Assembly: GCA_015521465.1 (NCBI GenBank)
Contig: WAOD01000100.1
Coordinates: 1 to 46,895, forward strand
Direction of reading: 5' to 3'
Length of the DNA: 46,895 nt
DNA from: DHVE2 group archaeon
Lineage (GTDB): Archaea > Thermoplasmatota > Thermoplasmata > Thermoplasmatales > Aciduliprofundaceae
A program made the translations under genes and the position numbers. Below are positions 15,206 to 23,886 of this stretch, piece by piece (positions within the stretch are counted from its first letter, which is position 1; every line of letters begins with the position of its first letter). The notes beneath the pieces were generated by a model. It did not search any database and was not told the origin of the DNA. It was given only the letters and a program-made list of their open reading frames with translations.

Positions 15206-17737
15206 ATGAAACCATTCCCTCAAAGTTTCAAGAAAAATGTCCCTGTGATTGTTCTTCTGATGTTGGTGGTGGCGGGATTGCTTCCCATTGCAAGTGCCAG
15301 TGCACCAATGCACAAGATTGCAGTTGATGTTACGGAGAATACTCCTAATGTCGTCCGGGCTACCCAGTCAAATATAGTTATTAACGAAATTCACTCATAT
15401 GGTTCTGGAAACGAAGAATGGGTAGAGCTGTACAATCCAAGCAGTAGTCCCGCTGATTACACAGATTTAAAATTAACGGACCAGGACGGTAATACTGTTA
15501 ATTTGTCTGCGATACATGATGATAATGGGAATCCCATACTGCCCTTGCCTGCGAATAATTATATTGTTATTTATTTCGGGAAGGGAGTAAACAAAACTAA
15601 TTACAATAAATATACTGATCCAATTACAGGGGCCCAAACTGGAAATGCAACTATTCACATGGGATGGAATAGAAATGTTCTGAACGATGATGGAGATGAT
15701 CTTCTCCTTTACAATGGTACTTACGGCACCAAAAATTGCGAGTATCTTGATTATGTTGTGTATTCCAACGGAGGTCCGAATTCGGATATAGATCAGCCAC
15801 CAATGGGTAGTAATATATATTTTAAGAGAGACGGTACGGGATATAACGGTTATGCTCCAGCACCAGGTCCCGATGAAAGCATATCTCTTGTTCCTAACGG
15901 GGATGATACTCACAGTGCGTCCTCTTGGTATATTACAAGGCGTATTGTATCCAATGGACGTTACGACAACTCCATGACTCCAGGTATGAGGAATGCAAAT
16001 ATTCTGTTAATACACACGTACGATATAAGTCCAACAAATCAAACGCAGGGAACTGAGAAAGCTGTTATTAAGTACACCCTTAGCGCAATAGGTGGTAATG
16101 TAGGGATATACAAGACCTTTGTTCATGTTAACGGTACTATTGAGGATGATGAGTTAACCTCCGGGCTTTATTTGGATAATCCAAGTGACCCCGATGGTAT
16201 ATGGGATACTGGGGATCAGATGCTTACTACTGGTTATGCGACTTACAGTGGTCACAATACTACCTTTTCCACTCCGAATATTTACGTGAGTACAATGAAG
16301 CCCATAACATTGTTTATAACGGTGAAGCTGTCCAAGAATGCAAGCATTTTCCATAATTACTCTCTGGAACTTGTTGATATGGATACGGGTATGTGGCCAG
16401 ACAATATCCACACTAATGAGGTTTATTTTGTAAACAAGATTCAAACCAAATACGTGAAAATATCCCCTATCGACCAGGTTCCTCCATATGTAGTAAATGT
16501 GCATTATGATAGGAAAATGCCCCTTGGACCTGGAATACATAGTGTGACCATTACCTTTGATAAACCTATGGATACCCGCATACTTCCAAATGTAACCTAT
16601 GGAATTATAGGTGATGAGTATACAATACATGGGAAATGGGAATCAAATACGGTATGGTCTGGGGAGTTTCGTATAAGCTCTTCTGGGCCCCATGGAGAAC
16701 TGACCTTGTTGGTTAAAAATGCAAAGGATGTTGCATGGAATGTTATGGTACCTTATCAAGGTAAATTCTATGTGGATACTCAGCGTCCTTATGTTGAAAA
16801 TATAGAATACAGCTCGGTACCTCCGTACCCTGCAGGGTTCCCTGTGAATATAACCTTAACTTTCTCTGAACCAGTAAGTTCACCGACTGCTGTGATTAAG
16901 GAAGGAAAGAGAATAATGGTGTATGCGCAGGTGTTCCCGTACAACAGTACTGTATACTACGTGCACTTTACCACTCAAGCGTCTTGGAGAACTGGTAATT
17001 ATACCCTTACTGTTTTCAACGCTACAGATGTTGCTGGAAATCCTATGTATACCTATAGTACAAATTTTGTGGTTGATACATCACCCCCAACCATATCATA
17101 TATCGAGTTTCAAACAACTGCAGTTGAAGGGCAAAATGTGACTTTTCAGATATATGCTACAGACAATTATAAAGTAAAGGCAGTGTGGGCAGTTTATAAC
17201 TACCATGGAGAGAGGGTGCAGGTGCAAGCCACTCGTGCCGGAGGTTACTGGACTTTCCAGGTGGTTGGTGGTGCGGTTGTTCCAGGAAGTACAGATGTGA
17301 CAATATACGTGCAGGACCAGGCAGGTAATATTTTCAAGGATGAGGAGACCATTTCAGTGATTCCATGGTGGCAGGCAATGTGGTGGCTCTGGGTAGTGTT
17401 GGCGATAGTTATAGGGTTTATACTTTATCTTGTGTATGACTATGTCAGGCGGGTAAAACTCAGAGAGCAGCTTGGAGAGGATATGGTGCCAGAAAGTATC
17501 ATTGTGAGGGTGGGCAAGGCGGTTAAAAGACCTGCAAAGCAGAAAAAGAAGAAAGAGAAGAAAGAGAAGAAAAAGAGCGAGGAAGAAGAAGAGGAAGAAG
17601 AGTACGTTCCTCCTCCTGCAATAGAGGCGCCGCCATCTGCACCTGCTTCTCCACCAGTGGAAGAATCTGAAGAGGTGCCAGAGGTGCCTTACGAGGAGGA
17701 TTACCTGAATGAAGAGACCATAGAAAGAGATGAATAG
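15206..17737 (+). CDS. Large surface protein: lamin-tail domain, Ig-like domains, TM helix, charged tail
   Basis: 843 residues. A signal peptide (about 1-33, VIVLLMLVVAGLLPIASASA) leads into a lamin-tail-like domain (about 50-170; VINEIHSYG...EEWVELYNPS). After a longer beta-rich region there are Ig/cadherin-like modules with the repeated pattern F-x-V-D-T-x-x-P and DVAGNP/DQAGN (about 430-720). A transmembrane helix follows at about 727-750 (WWLWVVLAIVIGFILYLVYD). The last 90 residues are cytoplasmic and extreme in composition: a lysine run, a glutamate run, then Pro/Ala/Glu-rich sequence. It is probably an adhesion- or S-layer-associated protein; the tail could bind a cytoplasmic partner. 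The stop codon abuts the stop of the convergent small gene. Confidence 0.85.
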   Translation: MKPFPQSFKKNVPVIVLLMLVVAGLLPIASASAPMHKIAVDVTENTPNVVRATQSNIVINEIHSYGSGNEEWVELYNPSSSPADYTDLKLTDQDGNTVNLSAIHDDNGNPILPLPANNYIVIYFGKGVNKTNYNKYTDPITGAQTGNATIHMGWNRNVLNDDGDDLLLYNGTYGTKNCEYLDYVVYSNGGPNSDIDQPPMGSNIYFKRDGTGYNGYAPAPGPDESISLVPNGDDTHSASSWYITRRIVSNGRYDNSMTPGMRNANILLIHTYDISPTNQTQGTEKAVIKYTLSAIGGNVGIYKTFVHVNGTIEDDELTSGLYLDNPSDPDGIWDTGDQMLTTGYATYSGHNTTFSTPNIYVSTMKPITLFITVKLSKNASIFHNYSLELVDMDTGMWPDNIHTNEVYFVNKIQTKYVKISPIDQVPPYVVNVHYDRKMPLGPGIHSVTITFDKPMDTRILPNVTYGIIGDEYTIHGKWESNTVWSGEFRISSSGPHGELTLLVKNAKDVAWNVMVPYQGKFYVDTQRPYVENIEYSSVPPYPAGFPVNITLTFSEPVSSPTAVIKEGKRIMVYAQVFPYNSTVYYVHFTTQASWRTGNYTLTVFNATDVAGNPMYTYSTNFVVDTSPPTISYIEFQTTAVEGQNVTFQIYATDNYKVKAVWAVYNYHGERVQVQATRAGGYWTFQVVGGAVVPGSTDVTIYVQDQAGNIFKDEETISVIPWWQAMWWLWVVLAIVIGFILYLVYDYVRRVKLREQLGEDMVPESIIVRVGKAVKRPAKQKKKKEKKEKKKSEEEEEEEEYVPPPAIEAPPSAPASPPVEESEEVPEVPYEEDYLNEETIERDE

Positions 17738-17950
17738 CTAAAATGAAAAAATGAGGGTATTTCCCTCATATATTTTTCCGTGTTCTTTATTTAATATCTT
17801 TCTAATCTTCTCGATTCTTTCTTCCAGATATTCCTCAAATTCCCTTTTTCTTTTACTATTCATAACTTTAGTTGCTAAATTATATAGCTCAATTTGAAGT
17901 TTCACATCGAATCTTGTTTTTTCTTCAAGGTCTTCCAGATGGATTTCCAT
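17738..17950 (-). CDS. Small charged helical protein of unknown function
   Basis: 70 residues, almost entirely predicted helix with alternating acidic and basic residues (REFEEYLEERIEKIRKIL), compatible with a short coiled coil. No family recognised. Stop codons of this gene and the surface-protein gene are back to back (TAGCTA), so there is no intergenic space. Support rests on an intact frame, codon pattern and conserved-looking composition only. Confidence 0.55.
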   Translation of the reverse strand: MEIHLEDLEEKTRFDVKLQIELYNLATKVMNSKRKREFEEYLEERIEKIRKILNKEHGKIYEGNTLIFSF

Positions 17951-18015
17951 GGCTACGAATAATAGCCAAAGTTATAAAGAACTTGCCATGTGGCTGTATA
18001 ATGGTCTTGGGGAAA

Positions 18016-18028
18016 GATATATATATTA
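18016..18028 (+). promoter_or_regulatory. TATA box of the roadblock gene
   Basis: GATATATATATTA lies 20-33 nt before ATG 18049, a strong archaeal TATA element for a leaderless transcript. Confidence 0.65.
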
Positions 18029-18048
18029 TCACTCCATTACAAAAATAG

Positions 18049-18381
18049 ATGGTGGAAAGCATTCAGAGTATACTGACTCAATTTAAATCGAGTACTGGGG
18101 TAAATAAGGTCCTTGTGGTTAGCAGGACGGGTATGTTTATAGATGGTGATTATCTTGACAATCAGGATACGTTCTCTGCCATGAGCGCCATTGTTCTTGG
18201 TGCATCCGAAACGGCCACGTCTATGCTTGGTGGCGTTGAGAGGATAGTTATTCACTTAGAGGAGGGCTATAAATTAACCATTACTTCGGCGGGTAAGAGA
18301 GGGGTTCTTGCAGTAATATCAACCAAGGATCACTGGAAAGAGATATCGCAGCTCAAGGAAAAGCTAAAAGATCTGCTTTAA
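18049..18381 (+). CDS. Roadblock/LC7-domain protein
   Basis: 110 residues matching a single roadblock/LC7 fold: helix (SIQSILTQFKSSTGV), strand VNKVLVVSRTGMFI, helix with SAIVLGASETATSML, then a beta pair ending VLAVIST. These small dimeric proteins commonly act as regulators or platforms for Ras-like GTPases such as MglA. No GTPase gene is nearby, so the partner is unknown. The 3' end overlaps the convergent PHP gene by 4 nt. Confidence 0.88.
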   Translation: MVESIQSILTQFKSSTGVNKVLVVSRTGMFIDGDYLDNQDTFSAMSAIVLGASETATSMLGGVERIVIHLEEGYKLTITSAGKRGVLAVISTKDHWKEISQLKEKLKDLL

Positions 18382-19031
18382 ATTCTTTTAAACCCGCGAC
18401 CTATCCATTCCCCAACTGCCTTTTTAACGTATTTTAATGTGCCTTTCCTGCTTCTGGATATCCCGAAAACTTTAGCTTTTCCTTTTCTTATTGATTCGAA
18501 AACATCATATTCGTAAATGAGTCCCGCTCTGCCTATTTCATAGTAAAAATGTGCATCACTGCCTGCAGTGTACAATATGTTTCTCTCATTATTCTCTTCC
18601 CATAATCTTTTTGCCTTTGCATTTGAACTCTTTTTACATCTTGAGTTGAATATTTCGATACCGTCTAACTTTTCAATATTGTGGATAACCTCTTTCTCAC
18701 CTACTCCTGACCAGAATCTATATGGATGTGCGATTACCGCTATACCTCCGCAGTCGTGTATTTTGTCTATGGTTTCTCCTACACTTAGACCCTTGGGTAT
18801 GTGGCAGTCTATGTTGTACGCAAGTACATGTCCAGAATTGGTGGAAACCTCCTCTCCAATTATTACTTCAATAATTCCTGTTTTTTTAGCTTTTATTGCC
18901 CCTTTTATTTCATTATGATCTGTGATTGCAACAGCGGTGAAACCTCTCTTTTTTGCAATTTTTAGCACTTCTATCGGATCTACTGTTCCATCAGGGGAGT
19001 AAGTGGTGTGGATGTGCATGTCCACTTTCAT
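18378..19031 (-). CDS. PHP-domain metal-dependent phosphoesterase
   Basis: 217 residues with the PHP motifs in order: HIHTTYSPDG at 6-15, ITDHNE at about 37-42, a central glutamate (GEEVST), IAHPYRFW at about 99-106, and GSDAH at about 157-161. The family hydrolyses phosphate esters using a tri-metal centre; substrates include histidinol phosphate, nucleotides and oligonucleotides, and the sequence does not decide among them. Its ATG overlaps the metG stop (ATGA), so the two are cotranscribed and translationally coupled. Confidence 0.88.
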   Translation of the reverse strand: MKVDMHIHTTYSPDGTVDPIEVLKIAKKRGFTAVAITDHNEIKGAIKAKKTGIIEVIIGEEVSTNSGHVLAYNIDCHIPKGLSVGETIDKIHDCGGIAVIAHPYRFWSGVGEKEVIHNIEKLDGIEIFNSRCKKSSNAKAKRLWEENNERNILYTAGSDAHFYYEIGRAGLIYEYDVFESIRKGKAKVFGISRSRKGTLKYVKKAVGEWIGRGFKRI

Positions 19032-21214
19032 CTCACTTGGCCCCCTGGCTTTATTTTCTTATCAGGGGTTATGAGTATTTCTCCCACGTGGAGTATTAGC
19101 GGTTTTTTGTCATGGAAAATCACTCCTTGATGACCTTTCCACTCCTCTTTTAGAGGGAAGTCTATGTCATACTCTTTTTCTCCCACCACCTTGTTATCTA
19201 TATTTACCACTTCTATTTTCATTTTTTTGAATTTCTTGAATTTCAGAGTTTTTTCTCCAAAACACTCAACACCATTTGCCATCACTCTTGTACCTGGCTC
19301 TACATGTTCAACGGGTTTTAGTAGTGCAACGTTCTCCCCGTCATCGCCTGCAAGAAGCATACCCTGTGATTTTACACCCCTTAGCGTTGCGGGTTCCAGA
19401 TTGGCAATTACGAGGACATCTCTCCCTAAAAGCTCTTCAGGGGAGTAATATTTTTTTAGACCTGCAACCACGTTTCTTTCTTCGGTACCAAGGTCCAGAG
19501 TAAGAACGTACAGGCGTTCTGCATCTGGATGATTATTTACTTCTTTAACCTTTGCAACTCGTATATCCACCTGTTCCCATTTTTCAAATCTTTCCTCGTC
19601 CGTTTCAATTCTATTGAATAGATGCTCTGGCTCCTTTAATTTAGTTCCCGGTTTGAGGTTTTTTATTGAGTCGTTCCATCCATGTTCAAACACAGTGTCC
19701 TCATTACCCAGGTATTTCCATATTCTGTTGGAGGTATACGGTATAAATGGAGAACCCAGTACCGCGAGAGCCTGCACTAGTTGTAGGCAAATGTTTATTG
19801 TTGTACCACATTTGTCTCTGTCATTTTTACACAGCTCCCATGGGGCTTTGCGTACAAAGTATGTATTGCCAAATCTTACCAAATTAAGCCACTCTTTAAT
19901 TGCATTCTTAAATTCAGCATTCTCTAAGTATTCATCCATATTTTTTCGAGTATTCATTATTGTCTTTATTGCCACCCTGTCTAAATCATCTACATCTCCA
20001 CGAGGCGGGATTTCCCCAAAGTTCCGGTATGCAAAACTCAGTATTCTGTAAACTAAGTTTGAGAATTTATCAACAAGCAAATCGTTTATGGTATCAATAA
20101 AGTTCTCCCAGGTGAAATTGAAATCTCGCATCTCAGGCATATTTACCGCACCGTAGAATCTTATCATGTCCGGATGAAAATTCTCCAACAGTTCGGGCAT
20201 CCACACTCCTATTTTCTTGCTCTTTGAAAATTTCCTGCCTGAGAATTGAAGGTACTCGTTGGCAATGACGTTGTAAGGGAGATTTAAATCTCCATGTGCC
20301 ATTATCATTGCGGGCCATATAATCGTGTGAAAAGGAATATTGTCTTTTCCCAGAAAATAATAATGCCTGGCTTCTGGGTCCTTCCAGAATTTTTCCCAAG
20401 AATCTCCGTTTCTCCTTGCCCACTCCATACTTGCAGATAGATAGCCGATTACTGCATCGAACCAGACATATATCCTTTTATTTTCATACCCTTCTAATGG
20501 TACTTCAACTCCCCAGTTTATATCTCTGGTTATGGCCCTATCTTTAAGTCCCCCTTTTAAGAACTGGGTGGTAAACTTTTGCACGTTATCTCTCCAGTCT
20601 TTGCTTTCAATCCATTCAAGAAGTCTATTTTCAAGCTTGGAGAGTGCAAAAAATATGTGTTTACTTTCTTTGAACTCAGTGGGTGTGTTGCAAATTGCGC
20701 ACCGGGGATTAATTAGCTCTTTTGGGTCAAGGGTATGTCCGCAGTTATCACACTGGTCACCGTGAGCGTTTTCATAGCCGCAGTAGGGACAGGTTCCAAC
20801 TACGTATCTATCTGGCAGATACCTTTTGCAGGATGGACAGTACGGGAGAAGCATTTTATCCTCGTAGAGATATCCATTGTTCCATAATTTGAGGAAAAAA
20901 TCTTTTACCACTTTCTCATGATTTTTGTCTGAGGTCCTGTAGTACAGGTCAAATGATATACCTAACTTTTCCATAACCTCGCTGTTTATTTTGTGGTATC
21001 TGTCCACAATCTCCTGAGGGGATTTTCCCTCTTTTTCAGCGGTTATCGTTATTGGTGTGCCATGCTCGTCGCTTCCGGATACCATTAGCACTTCGTTACC
21101 TTTGAGCCTTTGAAATCTTGCAAATATGTCTGCGGGGAGATATGCCCCCATAATATGCCCTAAATGCACTACTCCATTTGCGTAAGGCCAAGCAACACCT
21201 ATAAATATTTTCAT
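19028..21214 (-). CDS. metG: Methionyl-tRNA synthetase
   Basis: 728 residues. The class I HIGH motif is HLGH (17-20), and KFSKSKK near 326-332 replaces KMSKS. The connective domain carries four zinc knuckles (CPSC, CPYC, CDNC, CAIC), the two-zinc form of MetRS. Residues about 545-645 form an EMAPII/Trbp111-type tRNA-binding OB domain (DIRVAKVKEV, LRGVKSQGM). About 80 further residues form an extra C-terminal extension that I do not recognise. It starts an operon with the PHP phosphoesterase. Confidence 0.96.
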   Translation of the reverse strand: MKIFIGVAWPYANGVVHLGHIMGAYLPADIFARFQRLKGNEVLMVSGSDEHGTPITITAEKEGKSPQEIVDRYHKINSEVMEKLGISFDLYYRTSDKNHEKVVKDFFLKLWNNGYLYEDKMLLPYCPSCKRYLPDRYVVGTCPYCGYENAHGDQCDNCGHTLDPKELINPRCAICNTPTEFKESKHIFFALSKLENRLLEWIESKDWRDNVQKFTTQFLKGGLKDRAITRDINWGVEVPLEGYENKRIYVWFDAVIGYLSASMEWARRNGDSWEKFWKDPEARHYYFLGKDNIPFHTIIWPAMIMAHGDLNLPYNVIANEYLQFSGRKFSKSKKIGVWMPELLENFHPDMIRFYGAVNMPEMRDFNFTWENFIDTINDLLVDKFSNLVYRILSFAYRNFGEIPPRGDVDDLDRVAIKTIMNTRKNMDEYLENAEFKNAIKEWLNLVRFGNTYFVRKAPWELCKNDRDKCGTTINICLQLVQALAVLGSPFIPYTSNRIWKYLGNEDTVFEHGWNDSIKNLKPGTKLKEPEHLFNRIETDEERFEKWEQVDIRVAKVKEVNNHPDAERLYVLTLDLGTEERNVVAGLKKYYSPEELLGRDVLVIANLEPATLRGVKSQGMLLAGDDGENVALLKPVEHVEPGTRVMANGVECFGEKTLKFKKFKKMKIEVVNIDNKVVGEKEYDIDFPLKEEWKGHQGVIFHDKKPLILHVGEILITPDKKIKPGGQVR

Positions 21215-21392
21215 ATTGGCAGGTATGTATTCTCATTTTTTAAAGTTTGGGTAAGTCATAAATATTGTTGATTCAGAAGGGATATGGGATATATCCCGTA
21301 GAATAAATGACCCTGATGGATGCAAGGAGAGGGAGGAGCAAAGTAACGCCTTTGCGACTAATCCTCCTAAACGAACGAGCAAAGCGAGTGAG

Positions 21393-21477
21393 TGCAGGGG
21401 GAGGGATTCGAACCCTCGAACCCCTACGGGACGGGACCCTAAATCCCGCACCTTTGACCTGGCTCGGTTACCCCTGC
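21393..21477 (-). tRNA. tRNA-Leu (UAG)
   Basis: A class II tRNA on the minus strand: acceptor GCAGGGG/CCCCTGC with discriminator A, anticodon arm CGGGA-TTTAGGG-TCCCG (anticodon TAG), a long variable arm of about 14 nt, and T arm GAGGG-TTCGAAT-CCCTC. No intron or encoded CCA. An A/T-rich TATA-like CTTAAAT lies about 30 nt upstream. It decodes CUA and CUG-type leucine codons. Confidence 0.95.
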
Positions 21478-21549
21478 TTGCGGGAGGATTGGTGCAATGG
21501 ATTTAAGGATTTCTGAAAACAGATTTATTTTAGAAGTCTATGCTCTACT

Positions 21550-21804
21550 ATGGAGATAAAAGAGGCACAAATAAAGATAGATGAGTTTTACGGGGATAAA
21601 GATAGGAAAAGAGGAGTGTATGGAGACCTGGTGTGGCTTGGGGAAGAGGTAGGCGAGCTGTTTAAGGCCGTTAGAGAGCAAAATGGTGTAGAGGAGGAAA
21701 TTGCAGATGTTTTTGCGTGGTTGCTATCTGTAGCCAATGTTCTTGGAATAGACGTTGAGGAGGCGTTCAGGAAAAAGTACATCAACGAAGGTCATCCAGA
21801 GTGA
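21550..21804 (+). CDS. MazG-family nucleotide pyrophosphohydrolase
   Basis: 84 residues, a single MazG/all-alpha NTP pyrophosphatase domain. The Mg-binding pattern E-x-x-E (GEEVGELFKAV) followed by E-x-x-D (EEIADVFAWLL) is intact. Enzymes of this group hydrolyse (d)NTPs to NMP plus pyrophosphate, often clearing non-canonical nucleotides. The small single-domain form is common in archaea. Its 3' end overlaps the convergent KaiC-like gene by 23 bp. Confidence 0.9.
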   Translation: MEIKEAQIKIDEFYGDKDRKRGVYGDLVWLGEEVGELFKAVREQNGVEEEIADVFAWLLSVANVLGIDVEEAFRKKYINEGHPE

Positions 21805-22354
21805 TACTTCCTAAATCTATGACATCGTCTACGAAGGTTGTTGCCTGACTGAACTCCACTTCTTCAAGTTCCTTGTCCAGCATAAATATTATGCCGACCA
21901 TGTCGTATAATCTGATTTCGTTTGTAATCTTTCTTAGAAATCGTATGAAACTCTGATATGAGTTATATGCAAGCAGTGTGCTTATGGACTCTATATACAC
22001 AAAATTCTCCTCTCCTGAAAGTGCGTTAATTGCATGGTTTAACGTTCCCTCTAACAGCACCAAATTGGGGGCGTCCAAGTAAATTACCCTGCCCGTTGTT
22101 TCTACCGGTTTTATTGAAGATGTTATGCAGTCTATAAAGAACACTTTTGATGAATCTGCACCTAATTTTTTCAGGTTCTTTTCCACGGTTGAGTGTGGGA
22201 TGTTAAGTGCTATGTAAACACCTTCTGTATCCTGCCTTTTGAGCAAGTTGCTAACTATGTAGTATCCCAGCTTCGTTCTTATGTGGGGCTTTGCGATAAT
22301 CATGACCACTTTTCCTTCGTCGATAATCTCCGTGAGTATATCATCTACCTTCAT
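21782..22354 (-). CDS. Degenerate KaiC/RecA-like protein without P-loop
   Basis: 190 residues with a RecA-like alternation of strands and helices (VVMIIAKPHI, VFFIDCITSS, NFVYIESISTLL, GIIFMLD) but no Walker A motif. The first strand leads directly into KPHIRTKLGYY. The IDCIT and YIESIS segments resemble KaiC-family Walker B regions. It is probably a non-hydrolysing partner of the KaiC-like ATPase encoded immediately upstream, with which it shares a 4-nt start/stop overlap. No further family assignment is offered. Confidence 0.72.
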   Translation of the reverse strand: MKVDDILTEIIDEGKVVMIIAKPHIRTKLGYYIVSNLLKRQDTEGVYIALNIPHSTVEKNLKKLGADSSKVFFIDCITSSIKPVETTGRVIYLDAPNLVLLEGTLNHAINALSGEENFVYIESISTLLAYNSYQSFIRFLRKITNEIRLYDMVGIIFMLDKELEEVEFSQATTFVDDVIDLGSITLDDLR

Positions 22355-23046
22355 AGCACTAATCCCTCATCCGTTATGTGAAATGGCATCCAGTAGGTTG
22401 GGTGATTCACCCCGTATCTTTTCATTATCTTCATTGCTCTCATGTACATGTTCTTTGACTCTATGTAGTCCATCACAATGGTCGCCTCAGCGAAATTGCG
22501 CATTTCTCCTCCAGATGTAACTTCTCCCAGGTTTGATTCTTCAATGAGCATGGCGGATATGCCCACTTTGTTGAAGTATTTTATGAACTGCGAAGAAACG
22601 TACCTGAATAGTGCTTTATCTCCTATTATCCTGTCAAAGGAGGTTATGCTGTCAATAACTCCACGGTGTATCTTGATTTTTGGCATCATGTCCTCATCAA
22701 TGATATCCGGCATAACATTATGGAACAGCCTCTTCTGCTTGTTTTCCGTGAATGGAATTAGTTCCTTTGGCTCTACATCCATGTTGTACCATCTTATCTT
22801 AGATGCTGCATCCTTTAAGAACGGTGCCGAGCCGTAGTACTCTTTAATTCTTTCCACCGGAACAGTTGTGGATATGTAAACCACGTTTTGCCCGTTCTTA
22901 ACTCCTTCTGCAAGCCATTGTAAAGCTAAAAGGGTTTTGCCAATTCCCGTTGGTCCCACTATCAGAGACACGCCACCCTTTGGAAATCCTCCGCCAAGCG
23001 CATCATCCAATTTCTTTATTCCAGAAGGCTCAAAACTTATTGTCAT
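22351..23046 (-). CDS. KaiC-like single-domain ATPase
   Basis: 231 residues starting MTISFEPSGIKKLDDALGGG, the typical KaiC opening, with Walker A GPTGIGKT (about 33-40) and a Walker B region GVIDSITSFDR. The frame is open another 55 codons upstream, but those residues are atypical and a TATA element (TTTTTAATAATC, rc of 23067-23078) lies only 20-32 nt before ATG 23046, so the shorter start is right. Likely a signalling or regulatory ATPase acting with the degenerate partner downstream. Divergent from the GNAT remnant. Confidence 0.86.
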   Translation of the reverse strand: MTISFEPSGIKKLDDALGGGFPKGGVSLIVGPTGIGKTLLALQWLAEGVKNGQNVVYISTTVPVERIKEYYGSAPFLKDAASKIRWYNMDVEPKELIPFTENKQKRLFHNVMPDIIDEDMMPKIKIHRGVIDSITSFDRIIGDKALFRYVSSQFIKYFNKVGISAMLIEESNLGEVTSGGEMRNFAEATIVMDYIESKNMYMRAMKIMKRYGVNHPTYWMPFHITDEGLVL

Positions 23047-23109
23047 AGTTAGGTAATGGGAAATATGATTATTAAAAAGTTGCTTTGTGATTATCACGTG
23101 TGAAAACAA

Positions 23110-23886
23110 ATGTTTTATTGTGAGAAAATGATTAATGATTCTGTGATACTCAAAAACGAGAAATTGAAGGAACTTGAAGAATTTTGCGTTCAAGACCCTG
23201 TGAAGCATCATTTTGCACTGTGGGATTTAAAGGAGGAAATGGAAAACACTGATTTTTACATATATTGGAATGGTAAAATAGAGGGGTATATGCTAATTTA
23301 TTCAGGGGGCGCAGTTCCAAGTGTTATACTGCATGGTGATAAAAATGCTATAGCGGAGTTGCTTAATGAGGTAAAATTAAAAAGGGTGTTATATAGATAC
23401 TAAGATGTTAGGGACAGTTTTTCCATCAGTGAATTTTTGGGGGTGGTTATACAGTGTTGATCTTATGGCTACAAAACCCGCACCTTTTCCTTTCCAGGAT
23501 GATGTACAAAGAATTAAAGAGATATCCCTTTTGAAGGATATTTTTAAGGACACCACATGCCTCGTCAAAAAACGATAACTTTTTGGGTTGTAAATAATGG
23601 GTATAGTAATTAGCGTTGTCCCGGCTCTTGGCATCTTCCTGAGGTATGGGTAATCGGTGCAGTTTTTACTCGTAATGAATTCAGAAACATGAGTTTTGCG
23701 AGCAAGGTTCTATCGCATATAGTTAGTTATTCACATGGTATAACTGAAAACCTTGTTCTCTAAGTAAGAAGTGATAATCAACCAGCAATCCAAATCTATG
23801 AAAAATACGGGTTTAAAAAGTGTGGGAGAATGCATGGATAGATGCCTGCATGGATGTCATTCCGTGATTATGCATATAATCCGTAA
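23110..23886 (+). pseudogene. Decayed GNAT-family N-acetyltransferase
   Basis: Pieces of one acetyltransferase lie in order over 780 bp. The N-terminal third is intact in frame 1 (23110-23403: ...DPVKHHFALWDL...). Frame 2 then carries a block from 23405 (VDLMATKPAPFPFQDD...) to TAA 23576. Frame 1 resumes near 23650 with VIGAVFTRNEFRNMSFASKV, is stopped by TAA just before 23764, and continues with SDNQPAIQIYEKYGFKKCG, the classic GNAT motif B. Another in-frame TAG follows before MPAWMSFRDYA. The acetyl-CoA loop (normally R-x-x-G-x-G/A) reads RNMSFA and is damaged. At least one frameshift and two or more stops mean the gene is dead. The 97-residue ORF at its start could still be translated but would lack the CoA site. 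Confidence 0.8.

Noticed and set aside
21550-21804. MazG as the antitoxin-like partner of a toxin
   Set aside because: No toxin-like gene (MazF, RelE, VapC) is adjacent; the small single-domain MazG is a common stand-alone housekeeping enzyme.
23046-23211. N-terminal extension of the KaiC-like protein (55 codons)
   Set aside because: A TATA element lies inside it and its His/Phe/Ile-rich sequence does not resemble KaiC family starts.
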